This document shows positions 8,043 to 18,770 of a stretch of DNA of 60,057 bases, piece after piece. Under the pieces are notes generated by a model that searched no databases, was not told where the DNA came from, and worked only from the letters and a program-made list of their open reading frames with translations. The DNA is from Flavobacterium hydatis (GTDB lineage: Bacteria; Bacteroidota; Bacteroidia; Flavobacteriales; Flavobacteriaceae). Where the stretch lies: NCBI RefSeq assembly GCF_000737695.1, contig NZ_JPRM01000022.1, forward strand, positions 1 to 60,057, given 5' to 3'. The position numbers and the translations under genes were made by a program. Within the stretch, counting starts at the first letter, position 1; every line of letters starts with the position of its first letter.

Positions 8043-9179
8043 CTAAAAGACATAATTTCTAAGTAACTCTAAAATCTTATTTATATCTTCTTCAGAATTA
8101 TAACTATGAATACAAAAGCGCAACCTTTCTTGTCCTTCCGGGACTGTTGGCGATAAGATTGCTTTTACATCAAATCCTTTATCCAGCATTTTTTTGGCAA
8201 CAGCTTTTGCATTTTCGTTACCAGGAATAATAGCCGATTGAATTGCCGATTTACTACGAACAAACAAGGGTTGTAACCCTAGAAGTTTTTTTTGCTGGTT
8301 GAAGTAAACAATATTTTGACGTAATTTTTCGATGGTTTCTTTTTCTATTTCCAATTGCTGATAGGCAATAAAAATAGTTCCCACGGAATGTGGAGATAAT
8401 CCTGTAGTATAAATAAAACTTCTTGCAAAGTTAACGAGGTATTCTTTTAGTTCTTCTGAGCCAAGAACTACAGCTCCATGACAACCTAAGCCTTTACCAA
8501 AAGTCATTACTCTGGCAAAAACCCGATTATGCAATCCTAAAAACTGTACTAAACCCTCACCTTTTTCTCCAAAAACTCCTAAAGCATGAGCTTCATCAAT
8601 AACGAGGTAACAATTATATTTTTCGGATAATACTACTAATTCTTCTAGATTTGGACAATCACCATCCATAGAAAAAACACTCTCGGTAACAATATAAATT
8701 ATTGCGTTTTGATGTTTTAGTATATGCTGCTCTAAGTCTTCAAAATCGTTATGATTGAATTTATAGGATTTAGCATTCGACATTAAAATCCCATCCCGAA
8801 TAGAAGCATGACTTAATTCATCATATAAAATAACATCATTACGTTGTGGTACAGCACTAAAAAAACCAACATTGGCATCGTAACCTGAATTAAAAATTAA
8901 AGCCGATTCTGATTCATGAAATTGCGTTATAAAAGTTTCTGTAGTTTTATAGAGAATATGATTTCCAGAAATTAACCGCGAACCTGTTGCTCCATTTTGA
9001 ATGCAATTGTTATCAATTAAATATTGATGTGTTTCATTAAAGATTGATGCTGAATTTGAAAATCCTATATAGTCGTTAGAAGTAAAATCAATTGACGCAC
9101 TAGTGTCTGGCAGCTGCCTAAGCGCATTATTTTCCTTTCTCGAAACTAATTTTTGAATAAGATTTTCTGGTAATTTCAT
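8043..9179 (-). CDS. bioF: 8-amino-7-oxononanoate synthase
   Basis: BioF condenses pimeloyl-ACP/CoA with L-alanine to form KAPA, the first committed biotin step. The 378-residue PLP enzyme of the alpha-oxoamine synthase family shows NDYIGFS near 35, GATGSRLISGNH (63-74), DELSHASIRDG near 120-130, DEAHALGVFG with D195 and H198, and the PLP lysine K229 in MTFGKGLGCHGA. It is separated from bioD by the sigma operon, so it is transcribed apart from the other biotin genes. It is slightly shorter at the N-terminus than E. coli BioF. No bioB or bioC is in the window. Confidence 0.93.
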   Translation of the reverse strand: MKLPENLIQKLVSRKENNALRQLPDTSASIDFTSNDYIGFSNSASIFNETHQYLIDNNCIQNGATGSRLISGNHILYKTTETFITQFHESESALIFNSGYDANVGFFSAVPQRNDVILYDELSHASIRDGILMSNAKSYKFNHNDFEDLEQHILKHQNAIIYIVTESVFSMDGDCPNLEELVVLSEKYNCYLVIDEAHALGVFGEKGEGLVQFLGLHNRVFARVMTFGKGLGCHGAVVLGSEELKEYLVNFARSFIYTTGLSPHSVGTIFIAYQQLEIEKETIEKLRQNIVYFNQQKKLLGLQPLFVRSKSAIQSAIIPGNENAKAVAKKMLDKGFDVKAILSPTVPEGQERLRFCIHSYNSEEDINKILELLRNYVF

Positions 9180-9257
9180 AGAGCAAAGTTATGAAATTGA
9201 TTGTCATTATTAAATAAACAGCGAGTCATATCAAACTCGCTGTTTATAATTAAGATT

Positions 9258-9896
9258 TTAAAGATTTGCTATAAAAGGAGATTTTTTAATGAATTTATCA
9301 TCAAAAATCTGGCTAACCATAAAACTCGCGACATCAGTAGCATTTATTTTATCGCCTAAACAATCTTCAAGACTTACAGCAACTTCGGCACTGACATCTG
9401 TAAATTCAATAAACGGAACTCTAACAAGAGTCCAATTAACATTACTTTCAACTAAGAGATTATATGTTTTTTGTCGGTCTTCCTGAATCACAGGAAAATT
9501 GGTTTTCATCCATTCTGTACCCAGAATCGTTTTTTCACCTTTTTTATCAAATGGTGTATCAATATTAAGTCCAGCCAGTAAAATATATCGTTGAATACCG
9601 AACTCATTCATTGCATTAAGAATATTTATTGTTGCTTCACTTGCCACAAGAGGTTCTCCTTGTCGTTGCCCAATTGTACTTATGACTGCTTGACAACCTT
9701 CTAGTAATAATCGAATAGACTGAGCATCGATTGCATCGCCCTTAATAAGTTCTACTAATGGATTTATATTTTGGAGATTTTCAGGATTTCTAAGAAGTAG
9801 TTTTACACCGAATCCTTTATTTAATAACTGGTCAATAACATATTTACCAGTTCGTCCGCCACCGCCCAAAACAGCAACTTTTATTATATTTTTCAT
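9258..9896 (-). CDS. NAD(P)-binding, NmrA/SDR-like oxidoreductase
   Basis: A 212-residue atypical short-chain dehydrogenase. The dinucleotide-binding GGGGRTG lies at residues 11-17 after the first strand. LLLRNPENL (about 33-41) is the loop that reads the cofactor phosphate, followed by KGDAIDAQS and QAVISTIGQ. No YxxxK catalytic pair is evident, as in NAD(P)H-binding proteins of the NmrA group. The substrate is unknown. The gene is divergent from the DUF3667 gene, and its promoter lies inside a palindrome (see 9962-9985), so a dedicated regulator is likely. Confidence 0.8.
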   Translation of the reverse strand: MKNIIKVAVLGGGGRTGKYVIDQLLNKGFGVKLLLRNPENLQNINPLVELIKGDAIDAQSIRLLLEGCQAVISTIGQRQGEPLVASEATINILNAMNEFGIQRYILLAGLNIDTPFDKKGEKTILGTEWMKTNFPVIQEDRQKTYNLLVESNVNWTLVRVPFIEFTDVSAEVAVSLEDCLGDKINATDVASFMVSQIFDDKFIKKSPFIANL

Positions 9897-9929
9897 TTGT
9901 TTTCTTTATAAAATTCGACATAACTAATG

Positions 9930-9957
9930 TTCGCTTTTATCAGGCTGATAAAGCGAA
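9930..9957. promoter_or_regulatory. Inverted repeat in the predicted leader of the NmrA-like gene
   Basis: Arms 9930-9943 and 9945-9957 pair (ttcgctttatcag type, one bulged T, one-base centre). If transcription starts from the -7 at 9963-9970, this hairpin occupies the start of the leader. It could be an operator or a structured leader. Confidence 0.5.
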
Positions 9958-9961
9958 TGAA

Positions 9962-9985
9962 ACAAAAGTATCACTGTACTTTTGT
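9962..9985. promoter_or_regulatory. Palindrome containing back-to-back -7 elements
   Basis: Perfect 9-bp arms acaaaagta (9962-9970) and tacttttgt (9977-9985) surround a 6-base centre. Each arm contains TACTTTTG (TAnnTTTG), one per strand, so the element can be read as a divergent promoter core and as an operator. It lies between the NmrA-like gene (minus) and the DUF3667 gene (plus). Confidence 0.5.
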
Positions 9986-10160
9986 AATAAATTCGATATT
10001 TTACAAAGAGATGTTAATACCTCAAAGATAAAAAAAATTAAAGAAAAATCATCTCCATGCTGAACAGACATTTTTAATCAAACAAAGTAATTATTTTCTT
10101 ATTTCCAAATTACCAACTGATTCACAGTAATTTGTATATTGCATTAAAAAATATAGAAAA

Positions 10161-10967
10161 ATGAAAGCCATTTGCAAAAACTGTGAAACACCTTATCTCT
10201 CTAGTTTTAATTATTGTCCACAATGCAGCCAAAAAGTCCATTTGCATCGTATAAGTCCACATGAGGTTTTTCATGAAGCTGTTCATTATTTCACACATGC
10301 CGATAAAGGAATTTTTCAACTAATTAGAGATTTAGTATTAAAGAGCGGAACTGTAGCCAAAGAATATATAAATGGTAAAAGAAAAAAATATTTCCCTCCA
10401 CTTAATTTTTTTCTCTTGGTTGCAGCAATATTTGTTTTTATTTCTAATATCCCAAAAGAAACACATTCTCCTATCGATATGCAGAAAGAAAACCTTGAAC
10501 TGAATGCTATTACCAATCCTGTTCAAAAAGAAAAAATGACTCGTCTTTATGAACGAAAAGAAAAAGCATTTCACTTTATGAGAAAATATTCAAATCTAAT
10601 GGCAATGATGGCATTACCTCTTACTGCATTTTTTTTCTGGCTCTTTTACAGGAAAGAGAATTACAACTATACAGAACATCTAGTGGCAGGAATGTATATG
10701 TTAGGATTTTGTATTTTAATCAACACATTATTAATTCTACCAATATCATTATTATTCCACCTTTCATCTAATTACTCAACAATACTTTTTCTTCTTTTTC
10801 AACTCCTTTATTTTACTATTTTCTATTATAAATTTTTAAATAAAAACACAAAACTTCAATTTGCTAAAGCTTTCACAGTAAGTGTTTTCGGAATTATCTC
10901 TTGGGGAATTATTTCGGGATTTACCGTTAATGCCTATATCTCTACTGGTTTTTGGGGAATGGTATAA
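10161..10967 (+). CDS. DUF3667 membrane protein with N-terminal zinc ribbon
   Basis: A 268-residue protein. A zinc-ribbon-like CxxC pair lies at C5/C8 and C19/C22. The DUF3667 core follows (EVFHEAVHYFTHADKGIFQLIRDLVLKSGTVAKEYINGKRKKYFPPLNFFL). About five membrane helices lie between residue 78 and 260. The family is common in Bacteroidetes and its function is not established. The gene stands alone and ends at a bidirectional terminator facing atpC. The ATG at 10161 directly precedes the zinc ribbon, supporting that start. Confidence 0.85.
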   Translation: MKAICKNCETPYLSSFNYCPQCSQKVHLHRISPHEVFHEAVHYFTHADKGIFQLIRDLVLKSGTVAKEYINGKRKKYFPPLNFFLLVAAIFVFISNIPKETHSPIDMQKENLELNAITNPVQKEKMTRLYERKEKAFHFMRKYSNLMAMMALPLTAFFFWLFYRKENYNYTEHLVAGMYMLGFCILINTLLILPISLLFHLSSNYSTILFLLFQLLYFTIFYYKFLNKNTKLQFAKAFTVSVFGIISWGIISGFTVNAYISTGFWGMV

Positions 10968-10985
10968 AAATATCGATCTAAAATA

Positions 10986-11016
10986 AAAAAGCCAGACAAA
11001 TTATGTCTGGCTTTTT
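10986..11016. terminator. Bidirectional terminator between DUF3667 gene and atpC
   Basis: Perfect 13-bp arms (10986-10998 and 11004-11016) with a 5-base loop and A/T tracts on both sides, between two convergent genes. Confidence 0.9.
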
Positions 11017-11035
11017 AACTTTATTCTGAATCGTC

Positions 11036-11317
11036 TTAGTCTGCTAAAACAATTATTTTATTGTCTTTCATCTCGATTGTTCCTGATTCGATTTCTAATG
11101 TATAAGTCTTATCATTTACTTTCGTGAACTTATCTATTGCTTCTTTAGAGAAATTAAAAGTTGTTCCTACAATTTTTACAATCCCTTTTTGTAATAAAGA
11201 AACAATTGGCGCGTGATTATTTAAGATTTGAAAACTTCCGTCTACTCCTGGTAGCGTAATTGAAGTAACTTCTCCTGAAAATAATTTTGCTTCTGGTGAT
11301 ACTATTTCTAAAATCAT
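11036..11317 (-). CDS. atpC: F0F1 ATP synthase subunit epsilon (short form)
   Basis: The epsilon subunit is part of the rotor stalk and inhibits ATP hydrolysis in many bacteria. The 93-residue product corresponds to the N-terminal beta-sandwich: MILEIVSPEAKLFSGEVTSITLPGVDGSFQILNNHAP is diagnostic. The C-terminal two-helix domain that gives about 135 residues in E. coli is absent. This short form is usual in Bacteroidetes, so it is not a truncation. It follows atpD by 70 bp, a gap filled by a dispersed repeat. Confidence 0.92.
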   Translation of the reverse strand: MILEIVSPEAKLFSGEVTSITLPGVDGSFQILNNHAPIVSLLQKGIVKIVGTTFNFSKEAIDKFTKVNDKTYTLEIESGTIEMKDNKIIVLAD

Positions 11318-11325
11318 CTTTTTTT

Positions 11326-11385
11326 AGTTTACAGTTTCAGTTAATAGTCTCAGTACTGAATACTGTGACTGAATACTGAAAACTA
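11326..11385. repeat. CAGTATTCAGT-type dispersed repeat inside the atp operon
   Basis: Low-complexity sequence built from ACTGAATACTG/CAGTATTCAGT words fills nearly all of the 70-bp gap between atpD and atpC. On the minus strand it contains CAGTCACAGTATTCAGT, which is identical to a word at 53925-53941 upstream of the TPR gene. Confidence 0.7.
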
Positions 11386-11387
11386 GA

Positions 11388-12911
<1,524 letters not shown>

Positions 12912-12961
12912 TTATTAAATAGCTATTTAGGTTTAACGAAAATACCTCTTTTTTCAGAGCG

Positions 12962-12993
12962 CAAAGATAATTTTTAAAATATAAAATCAATAA
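12962..12993 (-). promoter_or_regulatory. Promoter of atpDC
   Basis: On the minus strand TTATTG (12988-12993), an 18-base spacer and TATCTTTG (12962-12969) match the Bacteroidetes consensus. The leader would be about 55 bases. Confidence 0.65.
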
Positions 12994-13081
12994 CTTTTTT
13001 TTATAAAAATACTATATTTTTATCAGTTTATAAAAATAAGTACATCGATTGCATAAAAGCCCGTCTTTGCAAGGAGATAAA

Positions 13082-13113
13082 AAAACCACCGCATCATTGA
13101 AATGGGTGGCTTT
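13082..13113 (-). terminator. Terminator of the TonB receptor/SGNH operon
   Basis: The minus strand forms a 9-bp stem with one G-U pair (aaagccacc with ggtggtttt) around a 14-base loop, followed by a T-run, about 20 bases past the stop codon at 13134. Confidence 0.65.
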
Positions 13114-13133
13114 CCTACTAAAAAAAATTGGCT

Positions 13134-14585
13134 TTATTTTAATATTGCTGGATATTGAATTGGGTAAGTAGACAAATCAACATGTCGCAATGTAGAACCG
13201 TATTTTGTATTAATGGCATCTACAAAGATATTGGCAATTAATGCATACCCTCTTGCACTTGGATGAATTCCGTCAAGCGAAAATGCTCCTCCAGTTACAT
13301 AAGCAGATGTCATATTAAAATTTCCGAAATTAATACCTGTCGTAGACACTTGCGCCATGGTAGCTCTTGTATCTACAAAAGCCAATCCTTTAGCGGTAGC
13401 AGTAGCTTCTATCGTAACATTATAAGCATCTGTAGCTGTTTTTAGCTCTTTCACTTCACTTTCCGACAATACCCATCTATCTTGTAAAGGCACAGCCGTT
13501 CCGTTCCCTGCTGATAAATGATCTTTAGCAGACGTTCCTTGTGAACTCAAAACAATATAGTCCTTATTAGTCGTTTGTCTTAATTTTATTAGTCCAGGAT
13601 TTACTCCCGTAATATCTGTAAGATATTCATCAATCATTACAGCTCCATTTTTCCCAACCACAAAATTAATAGTTCTTTGTACTCTTTCAGCCTCAGTAAT
13701 TAACCCTGCGTTTTTCGCAGCCACTAAACCACCATTATAACTTGCATAAGCACTATTTAAAGCAGTAACTTGTGCCGCAACAAGAGTTAATGGATTAAAT
13801 CCTACTGTTGTAAAAAACGGGAGTGCACTCACATAAGGAAGATTAGCTACAACCCCTTTTGCTCCTTTTGCAGTTAAATCAGTAACCAGTTTATCGTAAG
13901 CAAAATTAAATGTCGCTGTTGGAGTTATAGGATCCGTTCCGTCTCCACCAGTTGTTGCATAACCCAAAACATCATTACCTCCTATCCACAAAGAAAAGAA
14001 CGTTGGACTTTGATCTGTAGCATCCTTTAAAACAGTAGTTCCTGGCGCAGTAGCAAATCGAACAAAATACGGATTTGCAGTCCCCAAAGATAACCCTGCC
14101 GGATTACCATATCCTGGCGCCACTAAGTGATAACTTTTTGCCCCAGGAACACCCAGGTTATTAAAAGGCCCCGTTATGTGCGCCATAACTTCGGTTGTAG
14201 AAGCAAATGGCACAGGCGCAATCTTTGGGGTACCATCTGGATTAAATCCTAATATTGCAAGTCTTGGCGGGAATTTTGGATTTGGAGTACCGCCAAATAA
14301 CAACCCTCCAACATTATCCGAAGTCAACGGCGTTTTAAACTCTCCACCTCCAGCAGCAGTAAACTGCTGAGATAATATATTAGCATAAGAGCCTCCCTGT
14401 CCTTTTATAAAAAGCGCACCATCACTATATCCTGCTGCAAATGAATCTCCCAAAGCTACATACTTTGTAAAAACTGCCGAACCTGGTGTTACTGGAACTT
14501 CTGCTGGTGTTGTATCTTCATCATCGTTATTACATGCTACAAAGGCCAATGAAACCAATAATAGCCATTTAAAATTTTTTATCAT
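13134..14585 (-). CDS. SGNH/GDSL-family lipoprotein hydrolase
   Basis: A 483-residue esterase/lipase-like protein. The lipobox ends at C18 (AFVAC) and is followed by an acidic/Thr-Pro linker, so it is probably an outer-membrane lipoprotein. The SGNH blocks are visible: GDS with nucleophile S48 in VALGDSFAAG, GGND at 202-205, and D438-x-x-H441 in LDGIHPSARG. It is longer than a minimal SGNH domain because of insertions. It lies 77 bp downstream of a TonB-dependent receptor on the same strand, so the receptor probably takes up a product or substrate of this hydrolase, possibly a lipid or acylated glycan (inference). Confidence 0.87.
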   Translation of the reverse strand: MIKNFKWLLLVSLAFVACNNDDEDTTPAEVPVTPGSAVFTKYVALGDSFAAGYSDGALFIKGQGGSYANILSQQFTAAGGGEFKTPLTSDNVGGLLFGGTPNPKFPPRLAILGFNPDGTPKIAPVPFASTTEVMAHITGPFNNLGVPGAKSYHLVAPGYGNPAGLSLGTANPYFVRFATAPGTTVLKDATDQSPTFFSLWIGGNDVLGYATTGGDGTDPITPTATFNFAYDKLVTDLTAKGAKGVVANLPYVSALPFFTTVGFNPLTLVAAQVTALNSAYASYNGGLVAAKNAGLITEAERVQRTINFVVGKNGAVMIDEYLTDITGVNPGLIKLRQTTNKDYIVLSSQGTSAKDHLSAGNGTAVPLQDRWVLSESEVKELKTATDAYNVTIEATATAKGLAFVDTRATMAQVSTTGINFGNFNMTSAYVTGGAFSLDGIHPSARGYALIANIFVDAINTKYGSTLRHVDLSTYPIQYPAILK

Positions 14586-14662
14586 GATTTGTTATTTTAT
14601 ACATTAATATTCATTTTCCCCAACTCCTTAATTCAATAAGAAGCGCTTAATTATAACTATAA

Positions 14663-17470
14663 TTATGGGTTAATTGTCCATGAAGCAAACCATTGTTGCC
14701 CTATTAAACCTGCTCCTATTACCTGAATATAATCTTTTCCGAAAATATTTGTAGCTCCAACTTTGATAACAGATTTCAACTTAGGAATTCCATAATTCAC
14801 CTGAGCATCAAACACCGTATTCTCTGGAACCATTCCGTCTGCAAAAGACGACTCCCATAAATATTCTGTATTCCATCTTATATTCATATTAAATCCGAAG
14901 TTTTTAAATAATTTCGAATTACCTAATGAGCCTTTGATTCTATGTTTTGGAGTATTAAATCCTGCAACAAATCCAGGATCTTTTGACTGATCAAAATCAA
15001 ATTGCGAGTAATTATAGTTAACCCCCACTTCAAAGTCTTTATATACTTTTTTAGACAAACCAACACCAACACCAAAAGAAGTAATTTGCGCACTTGTATT
15101 TGTATAAACCTGATAAACCCTTCTATCTCCAAATGCTAACGCTTGATAACTTTGTAATACTGCCGGATTAGTCATGTCTGTACCTACAGTTCCATAATAC
15201 GGACTAATTACTCTAGCGGTATTCATGAAATTATCATAAATATTATAGTATGCATTAAGATCGATTGAAAAATCTCTTACTACTGAGCGATACCCAACCT
15301 CAAAAGCTTGTACTTCTTCTGGTTTTACCAAGCCAATATTAGCCACTTGTAAATCTCTTGGATTTCCAGAAGCTGCAAATGCTTGCACAGAAGCTACTGT
15401 ATATGCGTTATGATAAGCATTTTGTCCCGTCATTTCTATCTGCGCTGGATTACCAGCTGCTTGACCAGCAGGACTCACGTCTCTAATTTCTGTAAAGCGA
15501 TCAAGATTTTCTGCAGCAGAACCAATTAATGCAAACGGCCCTAAATCCAAACCAATATATTGATCTTGTGTTGTTGGATTTCTGAAACCTGTTTGGTAAG
15601 AAACTCTAAAATTATGAACTCTTGTTGCTCCTGCAGAATACACAAATGCAACCCTTGGAGATATATTTCCTTTAAAATTTTGACTTTTGTCATAACGGAT
15701 AGATCCTGTAAATTTCAATCTATCATCTAACCATTTTTTTGCCAATTGCGTATAAGCACCGTATTCTTTATAATTTAAAGGACCGTCATAATCTGTAAAG
15801 ATTGTTCCTTCAGAATTCATCAAATACTCTCTCCAAGAACCTCCTACTTGAATTTCCGCAAATTTGATAAGATCTTTGAAGTTATAATTCACATCAGAAT
15901 GATATAATTTAGAATGATCAATAAATTTAGCTCCTTGTGTTAAATCTGGATTACTTACCACATTTGCAAATGCACTTTTAAACTGAGGAGAACCTGGTTC
16001 AAATCTTGCAGATCTTGGAGCAGTTGGATTATTAGGATCAATATTTGGCGTTAATCCTAAACCTGGTGAAACATTATAATCAGCAAAATTTCTAGCGTAC
16101 TTTGCCGCATCATTTGCATTAAGTCCTAATACAGCAGATGATAATTGAAATGATCTAGCATAATCCGTAAACCAGTTCGTATCAGATTTAGCTGCTCTAT
16201 TTACGTTCCAACCAGCAAAACGCATATCATACGAATCTCCAGCATCTTCTGTCGTCATATAAACTCTTGCAAAGAAGTTCTTTCCTTTAATTTCTAATTT
16301 GGTCTGATCCATAAAGAAATTTTTCAAAGAATATCTATTTGCTCCTTGATAAATAGTACTTCCTACTCCTACCTTATATTGAAGTATAATCTCCGTCTCA
16401 CTTTCCCATGGCTTAAGATGCATTGCAAAATCTGCCTTTATACTTTCAGACTTATTATTATTTAGATCTTTTTCATGATATCCTGTTCTACTTACCTGTC
16501 CCACATTAGGAAGAAACGTAGTTACCTCGTCACCATAAATATTTAATCCGTCATAATTCTGATTATTTGCATGACCAATAGATCCTCCAGTCATACTTCT
16601 TTGGTCGTCTGCAATCCACTCAGTAGCTCTTATATAGTTAAAATTTGCTTTTAACGCAAAATGCTTCGTAAATGCGGTTGCCGCTCTCATTCCAAAATCT
16701 ACATAATCATTTGTTCCCGCAACGTCTTGAGATGTTTGGCCATATTTAAAATAAGCACTAATACCCTGATTTGTAAAAGGACTTTTACTATTCATAAACA
16801 AAATACCATTAAATGCATTAGCTCCATAAAGTGCTGATGATGCTCCAGGCAAAAGCTCTACACTAGCAACATCTAAGTCATTTAAACCAATTAAGTTTCC
16901 TAATACAAAGTTCAACGCTGGAGATGAATTATCCATACCGTCTACCAATTGCATAAAACGTGTATTGGCAACAGTTGCAAAACCTCTAGTATTTACCGAT
17001 TTAAATGAGATACTACTAGTATTAAAAATAACCTCTTTCATATTCTCCAATCCTTCATAAAAAGACGGAGCAGTTGTATTTCTTATTTCCTGAAGTCCCA
17101 TTCTCTCAATTGTAACAGGCGATTCAATAACCCTTTCTGGAGTTCTCGAAGCCGAAACCACAATCTCGTTTAACATTGTTCTTTCTTCTGCTAACGAAAC
17201 AATAACTTTTTGAGTAGCCGAAGTAACATTAACTGTTTTCGTTTCATAGCCTACTGCCGTAACTTTAATTGTAAAAGGGAAGTTTTTTAAAGACTTTAAA
17301 GTAAAAGATCCGTCAAAATCAGTAGAAGTACTACTGGACTCCCCAACAACATTAATATTCGCTCCCGGAATCGATTGATTCTTATTATCGATAACAGAAC
17401 CTGAAATTGTACTCTGCGCAAAAGATACGCCGCAGAAAAACAATGATAGAATAAGTAAATACATTCTCAT
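14663..17470 (-). CDS. TonB-dependent outer-membrane receptor with carboxypeptidase-like regulatory domain
   Basis: A 935-residue protein. A signal peptide (1-19) ends FAQ. A CarboxypepD_reg-like domain (about 20-95) starts STISGSVIDNKNQSIPGANINV. The plug domain (about 100-225) includes NEIVVSASRTPERVIESPVTIERM, the TonB-box-like entry, and SVELLPGASSALYGANAFNGILFMNSK. The rest is the beta-barrel, ending in an aromatic-rich C-terminal strand. The architecture resembles Bacteroidetes TonB receptors outside the SusC group. No SusD partner is present; the downstream SGNH lipoprotein is the apparent partner. The ligand is unknown. Confidence 0.92.
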   Translation of the reverse strand: MRMYLLILSLFFCGVSFAQSTISGSVIDNKNQSIPGANINVVGESSSTSTDFDGSFTLKSLKNFPFTIKVTAVGYETKTVNVTSATQKVIVSLAEERTMLNEIVVSASRTPERVIESPVTIERMGLQEIRNTTAPSFYEGLENMKEVIFNTSSISFKSVNTRGFATVANTRFMQLVDGMDNSSPALNFVLGNLIGLNDLDVASVELLPGASSALYGANAFNGILFMNSKSPFTNQGISAYFKYGQTSQDVAGTNDYVDFGMRAATAFTKHFALKANFNYIRATEWIADDQRSMTGGSIGHANNQNYDGLNIYGDEVTTFLPNVGQVSRTGYHEKDLNNNKSESIKADFAMHLKPWESETEIILQYKVGVGSTIYQGANRYSLKNFFMDQTKLEIKGKNFFARVYMTTEDAGDSYDMRFAGWNVNRAAKSDTNWFTDYARSFQLSSAVLGLNANDAAKYARNFADYNVSPGLGLTPNIDPNNPTAPRSARFEPGSPQFKSAFANVVSNPDLTQGAKFIDHSKLYHSDVNYNFKDLIKFAEIQVGGSWREYLMNSEGTIFTDYDGPLNYKEYGAYTQLAKKWLDDRLKFTGSIRYDKSQNFKGNISPRVAFVYSAGATRVHNFRVSYQTGFRNPTTQDQYIGLDLGPFALIGSAAENLDRFTEIRDVSPAGQAAGNPAQIEMTGQNAYHNAYTVASVQAFAASGNPRDLQVANIGLVKPEEVQAFEVGYRSVVRDFSIDLNAYYNIYDNFMNTARVISPYYGTVGTDMTNPAVLQSYQALAFGDRRVYQVYTNTSAQITSFGVGVGLSKKVYKDFEVGVNYNYSQFDFDQSKDPGFVAGFNTPKHRIKGSLGNSKLFKNFGFNMNIRWNTEYLWESSFADGMVPENTVFDAQVNYGIPKLKSVIKVGATNIFGKDYIQVIGAGLIGQQWFASWTINP

Positions 17471-17709
17471 TTGGTTAGTTTTAAATGGTTTATATTACCA
17501 AAGTACAAATATTTTTAATATTACTAAAAATTTGTTAAAAAAAATTAATATTCTTTATTTTTTTAGCAACAAAAATACATAATTCATATTCGTGTTTTTT
17601 TAAACTTTTGACAACTATAAAGCCCTAACTCATTGAAATATATTATGCGTACATATTATTTTTAACAAAAAATTAAACATTCTACAAAAATGAATTCTTA
17701 ATTTTTTCT

Positions 17710-17757
17710 CATAAAAAAGCGAGATATAAATCTCGCTTTTTCAAATACTTATGTTTT
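17710..17757. repeat. Direct repeat copy A (terminator duplication)
   Basis: Identical except for one A in a run to 19594-19642. Both copies contain the gcgagatataaatctcgc hairpin and the following caaatacttatgtttt. The two copies enclose the two tail-fibre-like genes. Confidence 0.9.
17714..17741 (-). terminator. Terminator after the tail-fibre-like gene pair
   Basis: Perfect 12-bp arms (17714-17725 and 17730-17741) around ATAA, with A/T tracts, 35 bases past the stop codon at 17776. Confidence 0.9.
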
Positions 17758-17775
17758 ATTAAATAGATTCTAATA

Positions 17776-18765
17776 CTATCTAACCAATAATTCCTTTTCT
17801 ATTTTAGTAAGCCTTTCTGAGAATGTTTTAAGAATTTCATTTTCCTTTTTTAAATTTTTCATTTCTTTATCTTGTTCGATCATATAAAGAGTCATTTCTT
17901 CCATTTTTTTAAGCAAACTCAAATTCATTTCAGCAAGCATCAACCCATTCTTTTCAATTTCTTGTGCAGAAGGAATTTCAGGCAAATGACTATTTTGCTT
18001 AATATACTCTTCAAGCTCCTCTAATGATTTTAATTTATAATCATTAGCGAAAACATAATCAGGAACAACACCAGCATTAACAGTTACTTTTACCTCTCTA
18101 GTATGAATATTTCCTGCAACAGTAAGTTTAGCATCTGGACTTGTTGTGCCAATACCTACATTACCATTAGATTGGAAAGTCATTTTTATCGGATTCGATA
18201 TCCCAGTATCATAATCCCCGAATGAAAGGAATAGCTTCCCTTCACCTAAAGTACTATTGGGTACCCATGTAAAACCTGAATTTTGAATTCCATATCCACC
18301 AAAACAAAGCGAGGCCGAAGGTTGCCCAGACACTGTCAAGGCATCTCCAAAATAAATATGCGCTCTAGATTGAGCAACAGACCTCATAATAGTAAAACTA
18401 CCCTCTACCCCAAAATTCCCTCTTTCATCTGCCATCATTATATGACTCCAGGCACTCCATTTACTATCCATTGGATATGCATTTCTATAAAGAATCCCTC
18501 CATTATTAAAATTTAATTGATGATTCTTATCTCCAGTATTTTCATTGTTTACCCAAGGAGATAAAGTTAAATTAGTAGAAAAGAAACCAACCCCAGGCGC
18601 GTCAATAGCATTTTTAGATTTGAAATCAACCCTAAGGTTTCTTGAAGAAAAATTCGGCAAATCATCAACATCTCTACTATCAATTACTGATAGAGAACTA
18701 GAAACTTGCGAGTTAGCATTCAAACTCAATACAAATACAATAAACTTTAGAATTGTTTTTTTCAT
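17776..18765 (-). CDS. Secreted tail-fibre-like protein A (variable head, conserved C-terminal tail)
   Basis: A 329-residue protein with a signal peptide (1-20, ending NSQ). The head (about 21-200) is unrelated to that of its neighbour. From about residue 205 it has the Bacteroidetes tail-fibre-like tail: GNVGIGTTSPDAKLTVAGNI, then VKVTVNAGVVPDYVFANDY, LPEIPSAQEIEKNGLMLAEMN, and a terminal coiled coil of charged/Leu heptads. The tail resembles the C-terminal segment of phage-type fibre proteins that assembles or matures the fibre (family knowledge); no phage genes are nearby. The gene starts 5 bp after the stop of gene B, so both form an operon. The DNA of the tail is about 93% identical by eye to that of gene B. 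Confidence 0.75.
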   Translation of the reverse strand: MKKTILKFIVFVLSLNANSQVSSSLSVIDSRDVDDLPNFSSRNLRVDFKSKNAIDAPGVGFFSTNLTLSPWVNNENTGDKNHQLNFNNGGILYRNAYPMDSKWSAWSHIMMADERGNFGVEGSFTIMRSVAQSRAHIYFGDALTVSGQPSASLCFGGYGIQNSGFTWVPNSTLGEGKLFLSFGDYDTGISNPIKMTFQSNGNVGIGTTSPDAKLTVAGNIHTREVKVTVNAGVVPDYVFANDYKLKSLEELEEYIKQNSHLPEIPSAQEIEKNGLMLAEMNLSLLKKMEEMTLYMIEQDKEMKNLKKENEILKTFSERLTKIEKELLVR

Positions 18766-18770
18766 TATAA

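Larger units (their letters stand above)
17471..17775. other. Gene-free gap upstream of the TonB receptor
   Basis: This 305-bp AT-rich gap holds the receptor's upstream region and, at its left in transcription terms, the terminator/direct-repeat copy 17710-17757. Near the receptor start TACTTTG (about 17499-17505 on the minus strand) is one base short of a consensus -7. No gene seen. Confidence 0.5.
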
